Positions 1-8,398 of a stretch of DNA of 64,000 nucleotides are shown one piece after another. The DNA comes from Actinopolymorpha cephalotaxi (GTDB lineage Bacteria; Actinomycetota; Actinomycetes; Propionibacteriales; Actinopolymorphaceae): the NCBI RefSeq assembly GCF_013408535.1, contig NZ_JACBZA010000001.1:3308850-3372849 (forward strand). Direction: 5' to 3'. Both the position numbers and the translations under genes were made by a program. Below the pieces are notes generated by a model, which saw only the letters and a program-made list of their open reading frames with translations, was not told where the DNA came from and searched no databases. Every line of letters starts with the position of its first letter. The first letter of the stretch is position 1.

Positions 1-1
1 C

Positions 2-526
2 ATGCCGGTGGAAATGCTGACCGCCGTACCGCTCCTGGCACAGGCACTCGCGACGTCTGTGACAAGCGACGCCATCATCGTCGCACCCGACCTCGGCGCG
101 GCGAAACTCGCCGAACACTACGCCTCGCTGCTCCATACCCGAGTGGCACTTGTACGCAAGAGCAGAGAAAGCGGATCACGCGTGCGTGCCGAGGAGTTGG
201 TCGGCGCGGTCGTCGGCGCTCCGGCCGTCGTGGTCGACGACATGATCAGCACAGGAGGAACCGTCAGCGCGGCGGTAGAGATTCTGCTGGACCACGGCTC
301 GGCACCAGATGTGGCGGTCGCCGCCACCCACGGCCTGTTGATCGGACCCGCAACAGACCGACTCAGCGCACTTCCGATACAGCGTGTCGTCGTCACAAAC
401 AGCACTGGCCAGCAACAGAACACGATGCCCATCTTTGAGGTGCACTCCATCGCGCCGCTGCTCGCCGACGCCATTGGGCGGCTGCACCGTGGGGAACCGC
501 TCGACGAGTTGCTCGTCCACACGTGA
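2..526 (+). CDS. Ribose-phosphate pyrophosphokinase-like protein, C-terminal part
   Basis: This is the C-terminal half of a PRPP synthetase-type protein. The readable part is 174 residues, against about 310-320 for the family, so the gene very probably begins before the window; the ATG at base 2 is then an internal methionine. The PRPP-binding loop is visible as VVVDDMISTGGT at about residues 77-88, and the C-terminal LADAIGRLHRGEPLDELL segment is typical of the family. These enzymes make PRPP from ribose-5-phosphate and ATP. PRPP synthetase-like paralogues also occur in accessory and dormancy-type gene sets, so a housekeeping role is not certain. The family call is firm; the start is unknown. 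Confidence 0.85.
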   Translation: MPVEMLTAVPLLAQALATSVTSDAIIVAPDLGAAKLAEHYASLLHTRVALVRKSRESGSRVRAEELVGAVVGAPAVVVDDMISTGGTVSAAVEILLDHGSAPDVAVAATHGLLIGPATDRLSALPIQRVVVTNSTGQQQNTMPIFEVHSIAPLLADAIGRLHRGEPLDELLVHT

Positions 527-926
527 CCATGCCACCCAGCGCTGTTGGCGCATGTCTTCACCGCAGACCTCGTGGCCGACCGGGCCGGTGGCCCGGACCG
601 CTCGCTTCGACACCTGCGTGCCAACTCGCTCTGAAAACCCAATTCGCACCCGGCCATTACTCAGGGCCCGTGATCTTCGCGGGAGGGTGCACGCCGCCTA
701 TCCGAGCAAGCCTGTCCCCTGTGCGGTTGCGGGCCTAGCTGGATATTCCGGCCAGATCCCCCTAAGCCGACGCGCGGACTAGCGTGAACGGCGGCCCTGT
801 TGTTGAGCCCATGGCCTGTTGTCCGGGGGCTTCTCGCACCACTTCACGGGGGTAGTCCAGCACCGGGTTGGACAGGCTCTCGTGCCTAGCGTTGTCATCG
901 ACGAGCACCGGCGGGCGGAGGGCGAG
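527..926. other. Intergenic region with no recognisable gene
   Basis: No reading frame here shows a recognisable protein family. Open frames on both strands have no convincing ribosome binding site. A strong GGAGGG lies at the right end and serves the next gene. Nothing else is called. Confidence 0.5.
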
Positions 927-1514
927 ATGGTCAGCAGGGACGTGGTGGTCAGCGTACGGTGCGATACCCGTGAAAGCGCCGCGCAGGCGCTGATCGCGCT
1001 GAAGCGGTGCGCTGAGGCGGGCCGCCTCGACCTGAGAGGTGCGATCGTGTTCGAACGTCGGCCGGACGGTGGTATCCGGATGCCGGACGAACCCGACATG
1101 GTCACCGGGGTCCATACCGGCCGGGGCAGCCTCATCGGCATGATCATGGACATCTTCGGCGGTCCCCTGGGCATGCTGCTGGGGTGGCGAGGCATCGCCG
1201 TCATAGCTGCCGCGGCCGATGTGCGGGCGGCGGAGAAGGCCGGCCAGTCGACCGACTTCCGCGTGTCCGTTCGCTTCGGGAACGCACTCGTGGTGGCTGA
1301 TGTCACCGAATACGACGACACGGTCATCAACGCTGAAATGGCCCGTCTCGGGGGTACCGTGATCCGACGACCTGCCGACTTTGTTCTGGACGAACTGGCC
1401 GCCGCCGAGGATGCGGCGAAGGCCGCAGAGACCGCCGCGTTGCGCGTCCTCCGATGCCAACACAAGGCCGAACGCGTCATGCCATGCCCTAACCCCCAGC
1501 AGTCCGCTGAGTGA
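927..1514 (+). CDS. DUF1269-like protein of unknown function
   Basis: A 195-residue protein resembling the DUF1269 family found in actinobacteria. The ATG was chosen because GGAGGG sits at the right distance upstream; an in-frame ATG 108 bases earlier lacks a site. The N-terminal half has a ferredoxin-like pattern. A glycine-rich hydrophobic segment, about residues 70-98 (GSLIGMIMDIFGGPLGMLLG), is followed by an alpha-helical part. In DUF1269 proteins such a segment is often annotated as a membrane or membrane-associated region. No catalytic motif is visible. It follows the PRPP synthase-like gene on the same strand about 400 bases downstream, so operon membership is uncertain. Function unknown. 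Confidence 0.6.
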   Translation: MVSRDVVVSVRCDTRESAAQALIALKRCAEAGRLDLRGAIVFERRPDGGIRMPDEPDMVTGVHTGRGSLIGMIMDIFGGPLGMLLGWRGIAVIAAAADVRAAEKAGQSTDFRVSVRFGNALVVADVTEYDDTVINAEMARLGGTVIRRPADFVLDELAAAEDAAKAAETAALRVLRCQHKAERVMPCPNPQQSAE

Positions 1515-1656
1515 ACGCCAAGCGAGTCGCCACCCCGCGCTCGCGGGGTGCGGGACTGGGTGCGAAATGCCGTCTGCCAGTGCTCTCCAAGGGGCTGGTG
1601 AGGGTGATCTTGGTGGCATAGCTGCAGGTGAGGGCGTTGTAGACGCTGCATGTGAT

Positions 1657-1702
1657 TCTTCTAATCCGGGTTGTCGGAGGTTCGAATCCTCCCGGGCGCA
1701 CC
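1657..1702 (+). tRNA. 3' half of a tRNA-Arg (anticodon TCT), probable attachment-site scar
   Basis: The sequence from the anticodon loop (CTTCTAA) to the acceptor end is intact tRNA. The T stem-loop reads GGAGG-TTCGAAT-CCTCC, followed by acceptor strand CGGGCGC, discriminator A and CC. The matching 5' half (acceptor GCGCCCG, D arm) is absent upstream. Loss of everything 5' of the anticodon loop is what integration at a tRNA gene leaves at the distal end. The identity TCT is read from the loop only. The fragment should not be functional. Confidence 0.75.
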
Positions 1703-1728
1703 CGTGTGATCTCTCAAGAGATCGGAAT

Positions 1729-1764
1729 GGCCTCGAACCCTCATTGGGTTCGGGGCCGTTTTGG
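1729..1764 (+). terminator. Rho-independent terminator behind the tRNA fragment
   Basis: A near-perfect 12-base stem, GGCCTCGAACCC with GGGTTCGGGGCC, closes a 5-base loop and is followed by GTTTTGGTTT. It lies 27 bases past the tRNA 3' end. It is probably the original terminator of the tRNA gene, which suggests the DNA to the right is the old chromosomal flank. Confidence 0.75.
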
Positions 1765-1779
1765 TTTGGGGCCTGGTGG

Positions 1780-1995
1780 CCGGCCGGTGGGTTTCGGTGA
1801 TGGTGGCCGGCTGGGCGGGTTGGGCGCGTAGCCACTTCTTCGTCGTCTGCTGGAACCGTTCGACCTTGCCGCAGGTAGTGGGGTGGTTGGGGCGGGAGTT
1901 CTTCTGGGCCACGCCCAGCTTGCGTAGCTCGGTTTCCAGCCCGTTGCGGCCCTTCCCGCCGGACAGGCGGGTGGTGAAGACCATGCCGTTGAGCG
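1780..1995 (-). pseudogene. IS481-type transposase remnant (integrase core)
   Basis: On the minus strand the translation contains NGMVFTTRLSGGKGRNGLE, then KVERFQQTTKKWLRAQP. This is the DDE-core region typical of IS481-type transposases in which the catalytic glutamate lies in the KVERF stretch. Both the N-terminal part and the C-terminus are missing. The reading frame runs on into the tRNA fragment without a natural end. It is a decayed copy next to the tRNA scar and probably inactive. Confidence 0.55.
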
Positions 1996-2200
1996 AACCG
2001 GGATAAGATCCCCGCCGGCGGGTTCTCACCTGCCCAGTTCGACCGGATGCTCGACCTGCTGCACGGATACGCCCGCGACTTCCCTGCGAGCGTTAGTGCT
2101 GTGCCATGGGGACCTCAGTCCCAAGCACATATCTTCGTCACCGGCGACGGCACCAACAGCGCGGCCGTACGGGTAAACCGTAACCGCCCAGGCTGTGAGA

Positions 2201-2223
2201 GCACCACCGGTGTGAGGTGGTGT
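2201..2223 (-). terminator. Hairpin after the last gene of the kinase/ABC operon
   Basis: GCACCACC and GGTGGTGT can form an 8-base stem (one G-T pair) around a 7-base loop, 16 bases beyond the stop codon of the last operon gene on the minus strand. There is no T-run, so this is only a possible terminator. Confidence 0.35.
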
Positions 2224-2238
2224 GCCGTCTGCTTCCGG

Positions 2239-3717
2239 CTACCCGGTGCTCCCCCGGTCGTCGAACCGCACCGACCGCAGTTGGTGGATGAGGACGATCA
2301 GCCGCGGACCAACCCGGGCGAGCCGTACCTTGGTCCACGCGTGCAGCATCGCGGTGAGCAGGTCGCACGTCTCCCACAGCAGCACCCGGTCACGGGAGAC
2401 CGGCGACTGTCTCTGGTAGGCGGCGAGGAATCCCTCGCACAGGTCGTCGAGCAACCCCAGGTTGTCAGCAAGCTGCGCGTCTCCCATCGGCTGACCACGC
2501 GCCGCGAGGACGCTGATCCCGATGTCACGCAGCTTCGCCCGGAACCTGCCGAGGTCCAGTGCGGGCTCCGCCATGCAGGATCCGTCGAAGTCGATGAATC
2601 CGATGGAACCGTCGTCAAGCAGGACTTGCGCCGGGCGAAAGTCGTGGTGGACGCAGACCGCCGGATCCTCGGGCAGGGCGCCGGCGTGCTGCCGCATCCG
2701 GGCGATCAGCGGCCGCGCTGCGGGGCGCAGCGCCGGCACCGACTGAGCCAGCCTCGTGATCACCTCGTCGACCTCGTCGACCTCCTCGTCGAATGTCGCC
2801 ACCCGACCGTACTGCGCCCCGCACCCGTGGAGCGCCGCGAGCGCCACCGCCGTCCGGTCGAGTTCGTCCCGCAGCCGCCCGAGCGCCCGGTCACCACCGT
2901 CGGTGATGGCCATCCGGGCGAGTTCCTTCAGTGTCTGCTCGCCCGGTACGGGCCCCTGCACGAGGATCCGTTCCTCCGGCAGGTAAGCCAGCGGTTCGGC
3001 CAGCGTCACCGCCTTGCTGCCGCTCAGCTCGGTGTTCCACAGGGACCGCATCGCCTCCCACGCGGTGGCTCCCTTGTCGCCTTGGTGGGTCTTCAGCACC
3101 ACGGGGTCGGGCAGCGCGCGGTCCGCGTGCTGGTCGGCGTACCCCATCCGGACGACCACTGTGCACCGACTTCCCGGCTTGTAGCGAACGACGTCCGGCG
3201 CGCAGCTCCCGACCTTCACCTCGCCGTAGCCGGCGTCTCGTAGGACGCTCTCGATCAGCCGGCCGGCGGGGTCCGGCTGGACGAGGGACGGCACTGCAGG
3301 GAGCGCCTCGTCGGCCAACTCGACGTGGAGTGCGAGCCGGAGCTCGGGAAGCCGACAGCTCCAGCCCGCCGCACCGAACGGCGCGTCGGCCGCGACGGGC
3401 TGGTCAGTCATCCCGCCCGCGTCCGGCAGATCGGCGGACGGGGGCCAGAGATTGCCGACGAGGATGACGTCGGCTTCGCCACCCTCCGGGCCGGGGTCGA
3501 CCCGGAGTCGGTAGCGCGCCAGCCACTGCGCGCCCTTTGCCCGCAACCGTTGCGGCGTGCAGGACAGCAGGCGGACCCGCCCGTCGGCGATCTCGGGTAC
3601 GTGGCGCCGCAGGGCTGCCTCCACGCGGTCGGGCATCATGCAGGCGGCGAGCCACTCCGGCAACGACGCGAACGCCGTCAGGGAGTCGACCACCATTTCG
3701 TCGTTCAGCGGCATCAT
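2239..3717 (-). CDS. APH-type phosphotransferase (kinase-like protein 1, operon distal)
   Basis: A 492-residue protein of the aminoglycoside phosphotransferase/choline kinase fold. The catalytic loop reads HHDFRPAQ at about residues 357-364: the catalytic Asp is kept, but the usual metal-binding Asn is Gln. The DFG-equivalent IDFD follows at about 375. Near residue 180 is an RYKPGSRCTVVVRM segment, a motif shared by all the kinases of this cluster, probably in the nucleotide-binding N-lobe. The start codon overlaps the stop of the preceding ABC-kinase gene as ATGA, so the two are translationally coupled. Substrate unknown; a small-molecule or glycan kinase role is inferred from fold and context, and antibiotic resistance is not implied. 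Confidence 0.8.
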   Translation of the reverse strand: MMPLNDEMVVDSLTAFASLPEWLAACMMPDRVEAALRRHVPEIADGRVRLLSCTPQRLRAKGAQWLARYRLRVDPGPEGGEADVILVGNLWPPSADLPDAGGMTDQPVAADAPFGAAGWSCRLPELRLALHVELADEALPAVPSLVQPDPAGRLIESVLRDAGYGEVKVGSCAPDVVRYKPGSRCTVVVRMGYADQHADRALPDPVVLKTHQGDKGATAWEAMRSLWNTELSGSKAVTLAEPLAYLPEERILVQGPVPGEQTLKELARMAITDGGDRALGRLRDELDRTAVALAALHGCGAQYGRVATFDEEVDEVDEVITRLAQSVPALRPAARPLIARMRQHAGALPEDPAVCVHHDFRPAQVLLDDGSIGFIDFDGSCMAEPALDLGRFRAKLRDIGISVLAARGQPMGDAQLADNLGLLDDLCEGFLAAYQRQSPVSRDRVLLWETCDLLTAMLHAWTKVRLARVGPRLIVLIHQLRSVRFDDRGSTG

Positions 3718-6700
3718 CGGGTAATCCTCCGTGTCCAGTCGTCGTTGTCGTCGAGCAGTTCGAGCGCGGTTCTCAGCCGGTCGTCCTTGAGCTGCCGGCA
3801 GGCCCGCAGGGCCGTTCGGGCGAGGCTCGCGTCGCGGTGCACGACGACCCGGGCGAGCAGGTCCGGATCAAGCGCCGCCCCCGGCAGGCAGTCCTCGGCG
3901 TAGGCCCGCAGAAACACCCGGCCCAGCTCGTCCAGCAGGGGCCAGGCGGCGGCGCCGGCCGCCTTGGTGCCCGCGAGATGCAGGTGGGCCAGGAACCGCC
4001 CGAGGTCGGCGGCGCGCTCACCACGGTGAACCGTGTCAAGGTCGACCAGTGCCATGTCGCCCGACCCGACCAGAAGCTGTGCCGGGGTGAAGTCGCCGTG
4101 GCACAGGACCTGCTCGGAGTCGGGTACCTCGGCCGTCCCGTCGAGGAGACCGGCAAGGTGCTGGTGCACGTGGTCCGCGACCTCCGGCCACACCTGCCGT
4201 ACGGTGTCGAGGTCACGCCCGACCGCGGTCAGCTCCTCGGCCCGGGAGTACGCCTGGGCGTCGAGGATCTCGCGCCGGTGCAGGGCGGCAAGCACCCGGC
4301 CGGCGGACGCCATCGACTCGAGTGCGGCCCGCGAGGTCGGCGCGGAGCCGGCAGCGGACCAGGCCCACGAACCGGCGCGCATCAGCGGCTCGCCCGGCAC
4401 GGCCTCGGTGAGGAGCAGACGTAGCTTGGGCAGGTAGCCGAACGGGCGGGGCAACCGGAGGCCGTCTGCCGCGGCGGCGAACGGTCCGCCCGGGCTGAGC
4501 GCGTCCAGGGTCGCGGCGATCGCCACGCCGCGACCGCCGTCGTCATACACCTTGCCGTACAGGGAAGTCGGGCCGGCGCCGTCGCCCGGTGGCCGCTCGT
4601 AGCGCAGGACGCAGGCACCCTCGCGCGGGTAGTGCACGACGTGGCTCGACCAGCCGGCGGGGCCGGCACCGGCGAGCTCGGCCAGTGCGCCCGAGTCGAC
4701 GGCACGAGCCAGGCTTGGCAAAGCGGGGTCCAGGGGGAACGGGTGGAGGGCGATCCCGGTCCCCCCGACCACGCCCGCCCACCGTCGCCACGGTCCGGCC
4801 GCAACGGTGTTCTCGACGCGCTCGACCAGTGGCTCCAGGCGCTGCTCGACGTACGCCGTTGCCGCCTGGCGGTCCGGATGGACGCGGGCGACCACAGTGC
4901 GTTCGGGCGTCCAGTCCGCCGTCCCGCCGAGCAGGTTCTCCGCGATCCGCACGACGTACCGCAGAGCGCAGCTTCCGTCAGGGAGGTACCACAGCTTCTC
5001 CACTCGCGCGTCGAGCACCGGGTGCGCCGCCCCGGACGCCAGAAGTGTCTGCTCGACTGCCTGTACGGCGAAAGTCGGATCCGTCGCCTGCCGGAGGTCT
5101 GGCAGTCGGGTGTGCAACGGCTCCGCGAGCATCGACGGCCGGTGAACGCGGCGGGTGGGCTCGAAGCCGTTCCCGGCCGGGTCGCTTCCGGACCCTTCCG
5201 GGTCGCCTCCGGACCCTTCCGGCGGCGTGGTGTACGACGGCCTGGGCCCCTCGACGATCACGCCGTCGACGACCTCCAGAACCCGGTCGGCGAACCGGAT
5301 CAGGTCCGGGTCGTGGGAGATGATGATGGTCGTCCGCCCCCGCATCAGGGTGCGCAGCGCATCGACCACCAGGCGGGTCGACTCCCGGTCGAGGCCGGTC
5401 GTGGGCTCGTCGAGGATGAGGATCGGGCTCTCCCGGATGAACGCCCGGGCGATCGAGAGTCGCTGGCGCTGTCCGCCCGACAGCGTCGTGGCCCGTTCGG
5501 CCAGCTGGGTGTCGTACCCGTCCGGCAGTTCCTCGATGAACCCGTGTGCGTTGGCCGCACGGGCTGCCGCCTGGATGCGTTCGATGGTGGCGTTCTCGAT
5601 GCCGTAGCCGATGTTCTCCGCGACGGTGCCGCTCAGCAGCACCGTGTCCTGGAGGACGAGGCTCACCTGGGCGCGGACGGACGCGAGCGTGAGGCCGCGT
5701 AGGTCGTGCCCGTCGAGAAGCACCGCGCCGCTGGTCGCGTCGTACAGCCGGGGCACCAGCTGCGCGATCGTGCTCTTGCCCGCGCCGCTGTGCCCGACGA
5801 GGGCGACGACCTCCCCGGGCGAAACCTCGAAGTCCACGTCGTGCAGGACCGTCGGCCTGCCGGCAGCTCGTGACCCGTCCGCGTGCTCGGCCGGGTAGTG
5901 GAAACCCACGTGCCGGAAGGTCACGCGCCCCATGAGCCGTGGGGCTGCCACCGCGTCCGGCTCGTCGCGAACGTCGACGCTGCGGTCGAGCAGGTCGTCG
6001 ATGCGCTCCACACTCGCGAAGACCTTGCCGACCTTGTACCATTCGCTGACGATCTTGCGGGCAGGCTTGAACATGTTCCGCAGCAGCAGGATGAACAGCA
6101 CCAACGTGCCGACGGTGATCGCCCGCCGATCCAGCAGGAAGATGCCGATCCAGACGACGGCGGAGATGGCCAGCGCCTCGGCGAGGGCGATGACGAAACT
6201 GAACTGCGCCTGCACGTTCGCGGTCCGCAACGACGCGCGCATGCTCTGTTCGGTCTGGCCGGAAAAGCGCTGGAGGTCGATGGTGCCACGCCCGTAGCTC
6301 TGCACGAGGCGGATTGAGGTGAGCATCTCCTGCGCGGTCGAGGCCAGCTCACCCTCCCGGGTGCGTTGCGTCTTCGATGCGGCCTTGATCCGCCTGGAGA
6401 AGTACTGCGAGATGCCGGCCAGCAGCGGTACGACGCAGAGCGCCACCAGGGCTACGTTCCACGACTGCCACAGCAGGACGGCGAACGTGCCGACCAGAAC
6501 CATCGAGCTGCCGACGATGTTGCTGATCGACGCGACGACGAACTCCTCCAGTACGAGAACATCGCCGGTGACCCGGGTCAGCACGTCACCGGTGCGCTTC
6601 TTGTCGTGGTAGGCCAGCGACAACCGTTGCAGGTGCGAGTACATCGCGACCCGCAGGTTGTAGCCGAGCACCCGGCCGGCTCGCGCCATGCAGACCTCGG

Positions 6701-7031
6701 CGAGTGAGTCGGCCGCGCTGTTGATCGCCGCGATGAGCACGATCGCCAGCGTGAGCACGGCAATCGTCTCGATCCGCACGGACGGGACGAACGCCGGGAT
6801 CCCCCACTCGCGCGGCGTCGGTCGTCCGGACTGCAGGAAGTCGACAAGATAGGCGATCGGGTACGGCTCGGCGATCGCGGTCAGCGCCTCGAATGCCAAC
6901 AGGGCAAGGGCGCCCACGTAGGCACGTCTGCCGCCCTTGAACCGCCGGACGATCCGCACGCTGCGGCGCAGATCGCTGACCTTGCGTTCACTTGGCGGGG
7001 TGTGCGTGCCCCGCGTCATCGTGGAAGTCAC
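3714..7031 (-). CDS. ABC exporter fused to an APH-type kinase domain
   Basis: A 1105-residue fusion. Residues about 20-330 form an exporter-type membrane domain (YDKKR/TGDVLTRVTGD coupling region, several hydrophobic helices). The ATPase domain has Walker A GHSGAGKST near 411-419, LSGGQ near 515 and LILDEP near 537. A low-complexity Glu/Gly/Ser/Asp/Pro linker follows, encoded by 21-base tandem repeats (about residue 610). The remainder is an APH-like domain with catalytic loop HGDFTPAQ (about 975) and VDLD. The GTG start overlaps the previous stop as GTGA; an ATG four codons later is the alternative. Half-transporters of this type dimerise, so the complex would carry two kinase domains on the cytoplasmic side. 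The fusion suggests that phosphorylation and export of one substrate are linked; this is inference. Confidence 0.88.
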   Translation of the reverse strand: MTSTMTRGTHTPPSERKVSDLRRSVRIVRRFKGGRRAYVGALALLAFEALTAIAEPYPIAYLVDFLQSGRPTPREWGIPAFVPSVRIETIAVLTLAIVLIAAINSAADSLAEVCMARAGRVLGYNLRVAMYSHLQRLSLAYHDKKRTGDVLTRVTGDVLVLEEFVVASISNIVGSSMVLVGTFAVLLWQSWNVALVALCVVPLLAGISQYFSRRIKAASKTQRTREGELASTAQEMLTSIRLVQSYGRGTIDLQRFSGQTEQSMRASLRTANVQAQFSFVIALAEALAISAVVWIGIFLLDRRAITVGTLVLFILLLRNMFKPARKIVSEWYKVGKVFASVERIDDLLDRSVDVRDEPDAVAAPRLMGRVTFRHVGFHYPAEHADGSRAAGRPTVLHDVDFEVSPGEVVALVGHSGAGKSTIAQLVPRLYDATSGAVLLDGHDLRGLTLASVRAQVSLVLQDTVLLSGTVAENIGYGIENATIERIQAAARAANAHGFIEELPDGYDTQLAERATTLSGGQRQRLSIARAFIRESPILILDEPTTGLDRESTRLVVDALRTLMRGRTTIIISHDPDLIRFADRVLEVVDGVIVEGPRPSYTTPPEGSGGDPEGSGSDPAGNGFEPTRRVHRPSMLAEPLHTRLPDLRQATDPTFAVQAVEQTLLASGAAHPVLDARVEKLWYLPDGSCALRYVVRIAENLLGGTADWTPERTVVARVHPDRQAATAYVEQRLEPLVERVENTVAAGPWRRWAGVVGGTGIALHPFPLDPALPSLARAVDSGALAELAGAGPAGWSSHVVHYPREGACVLRYERPPGDGAGPTSLYGKVYDDGGRGVAIAATLDALSPGGPFAAAADGLRLPRPFGYLPKLRLLLTEAVPGEPLMRAGSWAWSAAGSAPTSRAALESMASAGRVLAALHRREILDAQAYSRAEELTAVGRDLDTVRQVWPEVADHVHQHLAGLLDGTAEVPDSEQVLCHGDFTPAQLLVGSGDMALVDLDTVHRGERAADLGRFLAHLHLAGTKAAGAAAWPLLDELGRVFLRAYAEDCLPGAALDPDLLARVVVHRDASLARTALRACRQLKDDRLRTALELLDDNDDWTRRITR

Positions 7032-8398
7032 GGCAGTGTTCTTTCCAGCTTGTCGAGACACCGATGTGCCTCCGTGGCGAGTGCACCGGACAGCGGCGAG
7101 CGCGGTGCCCGGGCGAAGGCGCGGAGGGCCTTCCGTTCGAGTGCGACCGCCTCGTACCAACGGGCTTGCAGGCGCGCCACCGGATCGTCCCCGCCACCGC
7201 GTGCGCGGAAGTACGCCGTGAGGAACTCCTCGCCAAGTACCGCGAGAAGGTCGGCGTCCGCCGGTCCGCCGCCGACCAGTCCGCACCGAACCGCCTGCTG
7301 GGTGAGGGATGCGAGGAAGGTGCCAAGGTCGCCGGCGGGGTGCGCGACGCCGCAGTGGTCGAGGTCGAGCATGGCCACCCGGTGACCGTCGAGCAGGAAC
7401 TGGCTCGGCTTGCAGTCGCCGTGCACGAGGCCGTTGTCGTCCGCGTCCGTACGGGAAACGGCGGCCCGCGTCCGGGCGAGTCGCTCGGCCAGGCCCGCCA
7501 GCGTCGCACCCAGCGACTCGTCGACGGAGGCGATCCGGCCCGCGCGGAGCCCGAAGCGACGGACCTCGCGTTCGACCGGCCGCTCCCGCGTGCTGACCAC
7601 CGGGTACGCGTGGAGTTCGGCGACTGCCTGCGCTGCCTGGCGTACCCCGGCGACCGCACTCGCCGCCGACCGCACCCTCCGCCCGGCCCACTGCCGCTCG
7701 AGCGGCACACCGGGCACCGCCGCCTGCACGACCGTCGACAGGTCGGGGAGGTGGGCGACGACCGGCGCCAGCTCGAGTACCCCCTTCGGGGACGGAGCCG
7801 CCTCCAGGGCGCGGCTCTCGCGCGCTACCGCCGACGCCTTGCCGGCGTCGTGGTAGACCTTCACGACGTACGACGTGTCACCGGGAGCGAACTCCATCCA
7901 CAGCGTCGCCCGCTTGCCGGGCCGGTAGCGCAGAAGCCGAACCCTGCAACGAGAATCCCGTGTGCCGGCCTGGCTGCCGAGCGCGTCTCGCATGCGGTGG
8001 GCGAGGACCGCCGGGTCCAGTACGTGCCGCAGCCAGGGCAGGTCCGGGTCGTGGGGAAAGACCGACAGTCGTACGCCGGGAGCGACGACCGGCCCGCCTT
8101 CGTGGACGGCCCCGTCACCGCCGAGCACGTCCTCGCCGAGCAGGTCACCGCGGACGAGGTGTTCGCCGTACTGGTAGAGCACCAGCGCCCGATGGCCGGG
8201 CTCGTACTTCGCGTCCAGCACGTGGCACGCCCGCGCGGACCGGCCGCCGGCACCGCCCAGCGCGGCAGCCAGCCGTGGGCCCATCACGCGAGGCCGCAAC
8301 GCCTCGGCGAACCGGCCCGACTCACTGACGAGCCGGCCGGGCGGTCCGGAGCCGGGCTGGATCGGGCGGACCCTGGTACGGTCCGGAATCTGCGTCAC
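7028..8398 (-). CDS. APH-type phosphotransferase (kinase-like protein 2)
   Basis: A 456-residue APH/choline-kinase-fold protein. The cluster-specific N-lobe motif appears as RYRPGKRATLWMEF. The catalytic loop is HGDCKPSQ at about residue 323 (Asp kept, Asn replaced by Gln), followed by LDLDHCG. It lies between the GT4 gene (4-base overlap ATGA at its start) and the ABC-kinase gene (GTGA at its stop), so it is co-translated with both. Length and motifs are complete, with no sign of decay. Substrate unknown. The repeated occurrence of related but divergent kinases suggests successive steps on related substrates, or structural roles for some of them. Confidence 0.8.
   Translation of the reverse strand: MTQIPDRTRVRPIQPGSGPPGRLVSESGRFAEALRPRVMGPRLAAALGGAGGRSARACHVLDAKYEPGHRALVLYQYGEHLVRGDLLGEDVLGGDGAVHEGGPVVAPGVRLSVFPHDPDLPWLRHVLDPAVLAHRMRDALGSQAGTRDSRCRVRLLRYRPGKRATLWMEFAPGDTSYVVKVYHDAGKASAVARESRALEAAPSPKGVLELAPVVAHLPDLSTVVQAAVPGVPLERQWAGRRVRSAASAVAGVRQAAQAVAELHAYPVVSTRERPVEREVRRFGLRAGRIASVDESLGATLAGLAERLARTRAAVSRTDADDNGLVHGDCKPSQFLLDGHRVAMLDLDHCGVAHPAGDLGTFLASLTQQAVRCGLVGGGPADADLLAVLGEEFLTAYFRARGGGDDPVARLQARWYEAVALERKALRAFARAPRSPLSGALATEAHRCLDKLERTLP

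Noticed and set aside
1600-1702. A complete functional tRNA-Arg gene
   Set aside because: No 5' acceptor strand or D arm pairs with the 3' half; only the segment from the anticodon loop onwards is tRNA-like.
2047-3243. A 398-codon plus-strand frame
   Set aside because: Antisense to the distal APH-type gene, Arg/Pro/His-rich and without recognisable motifs.
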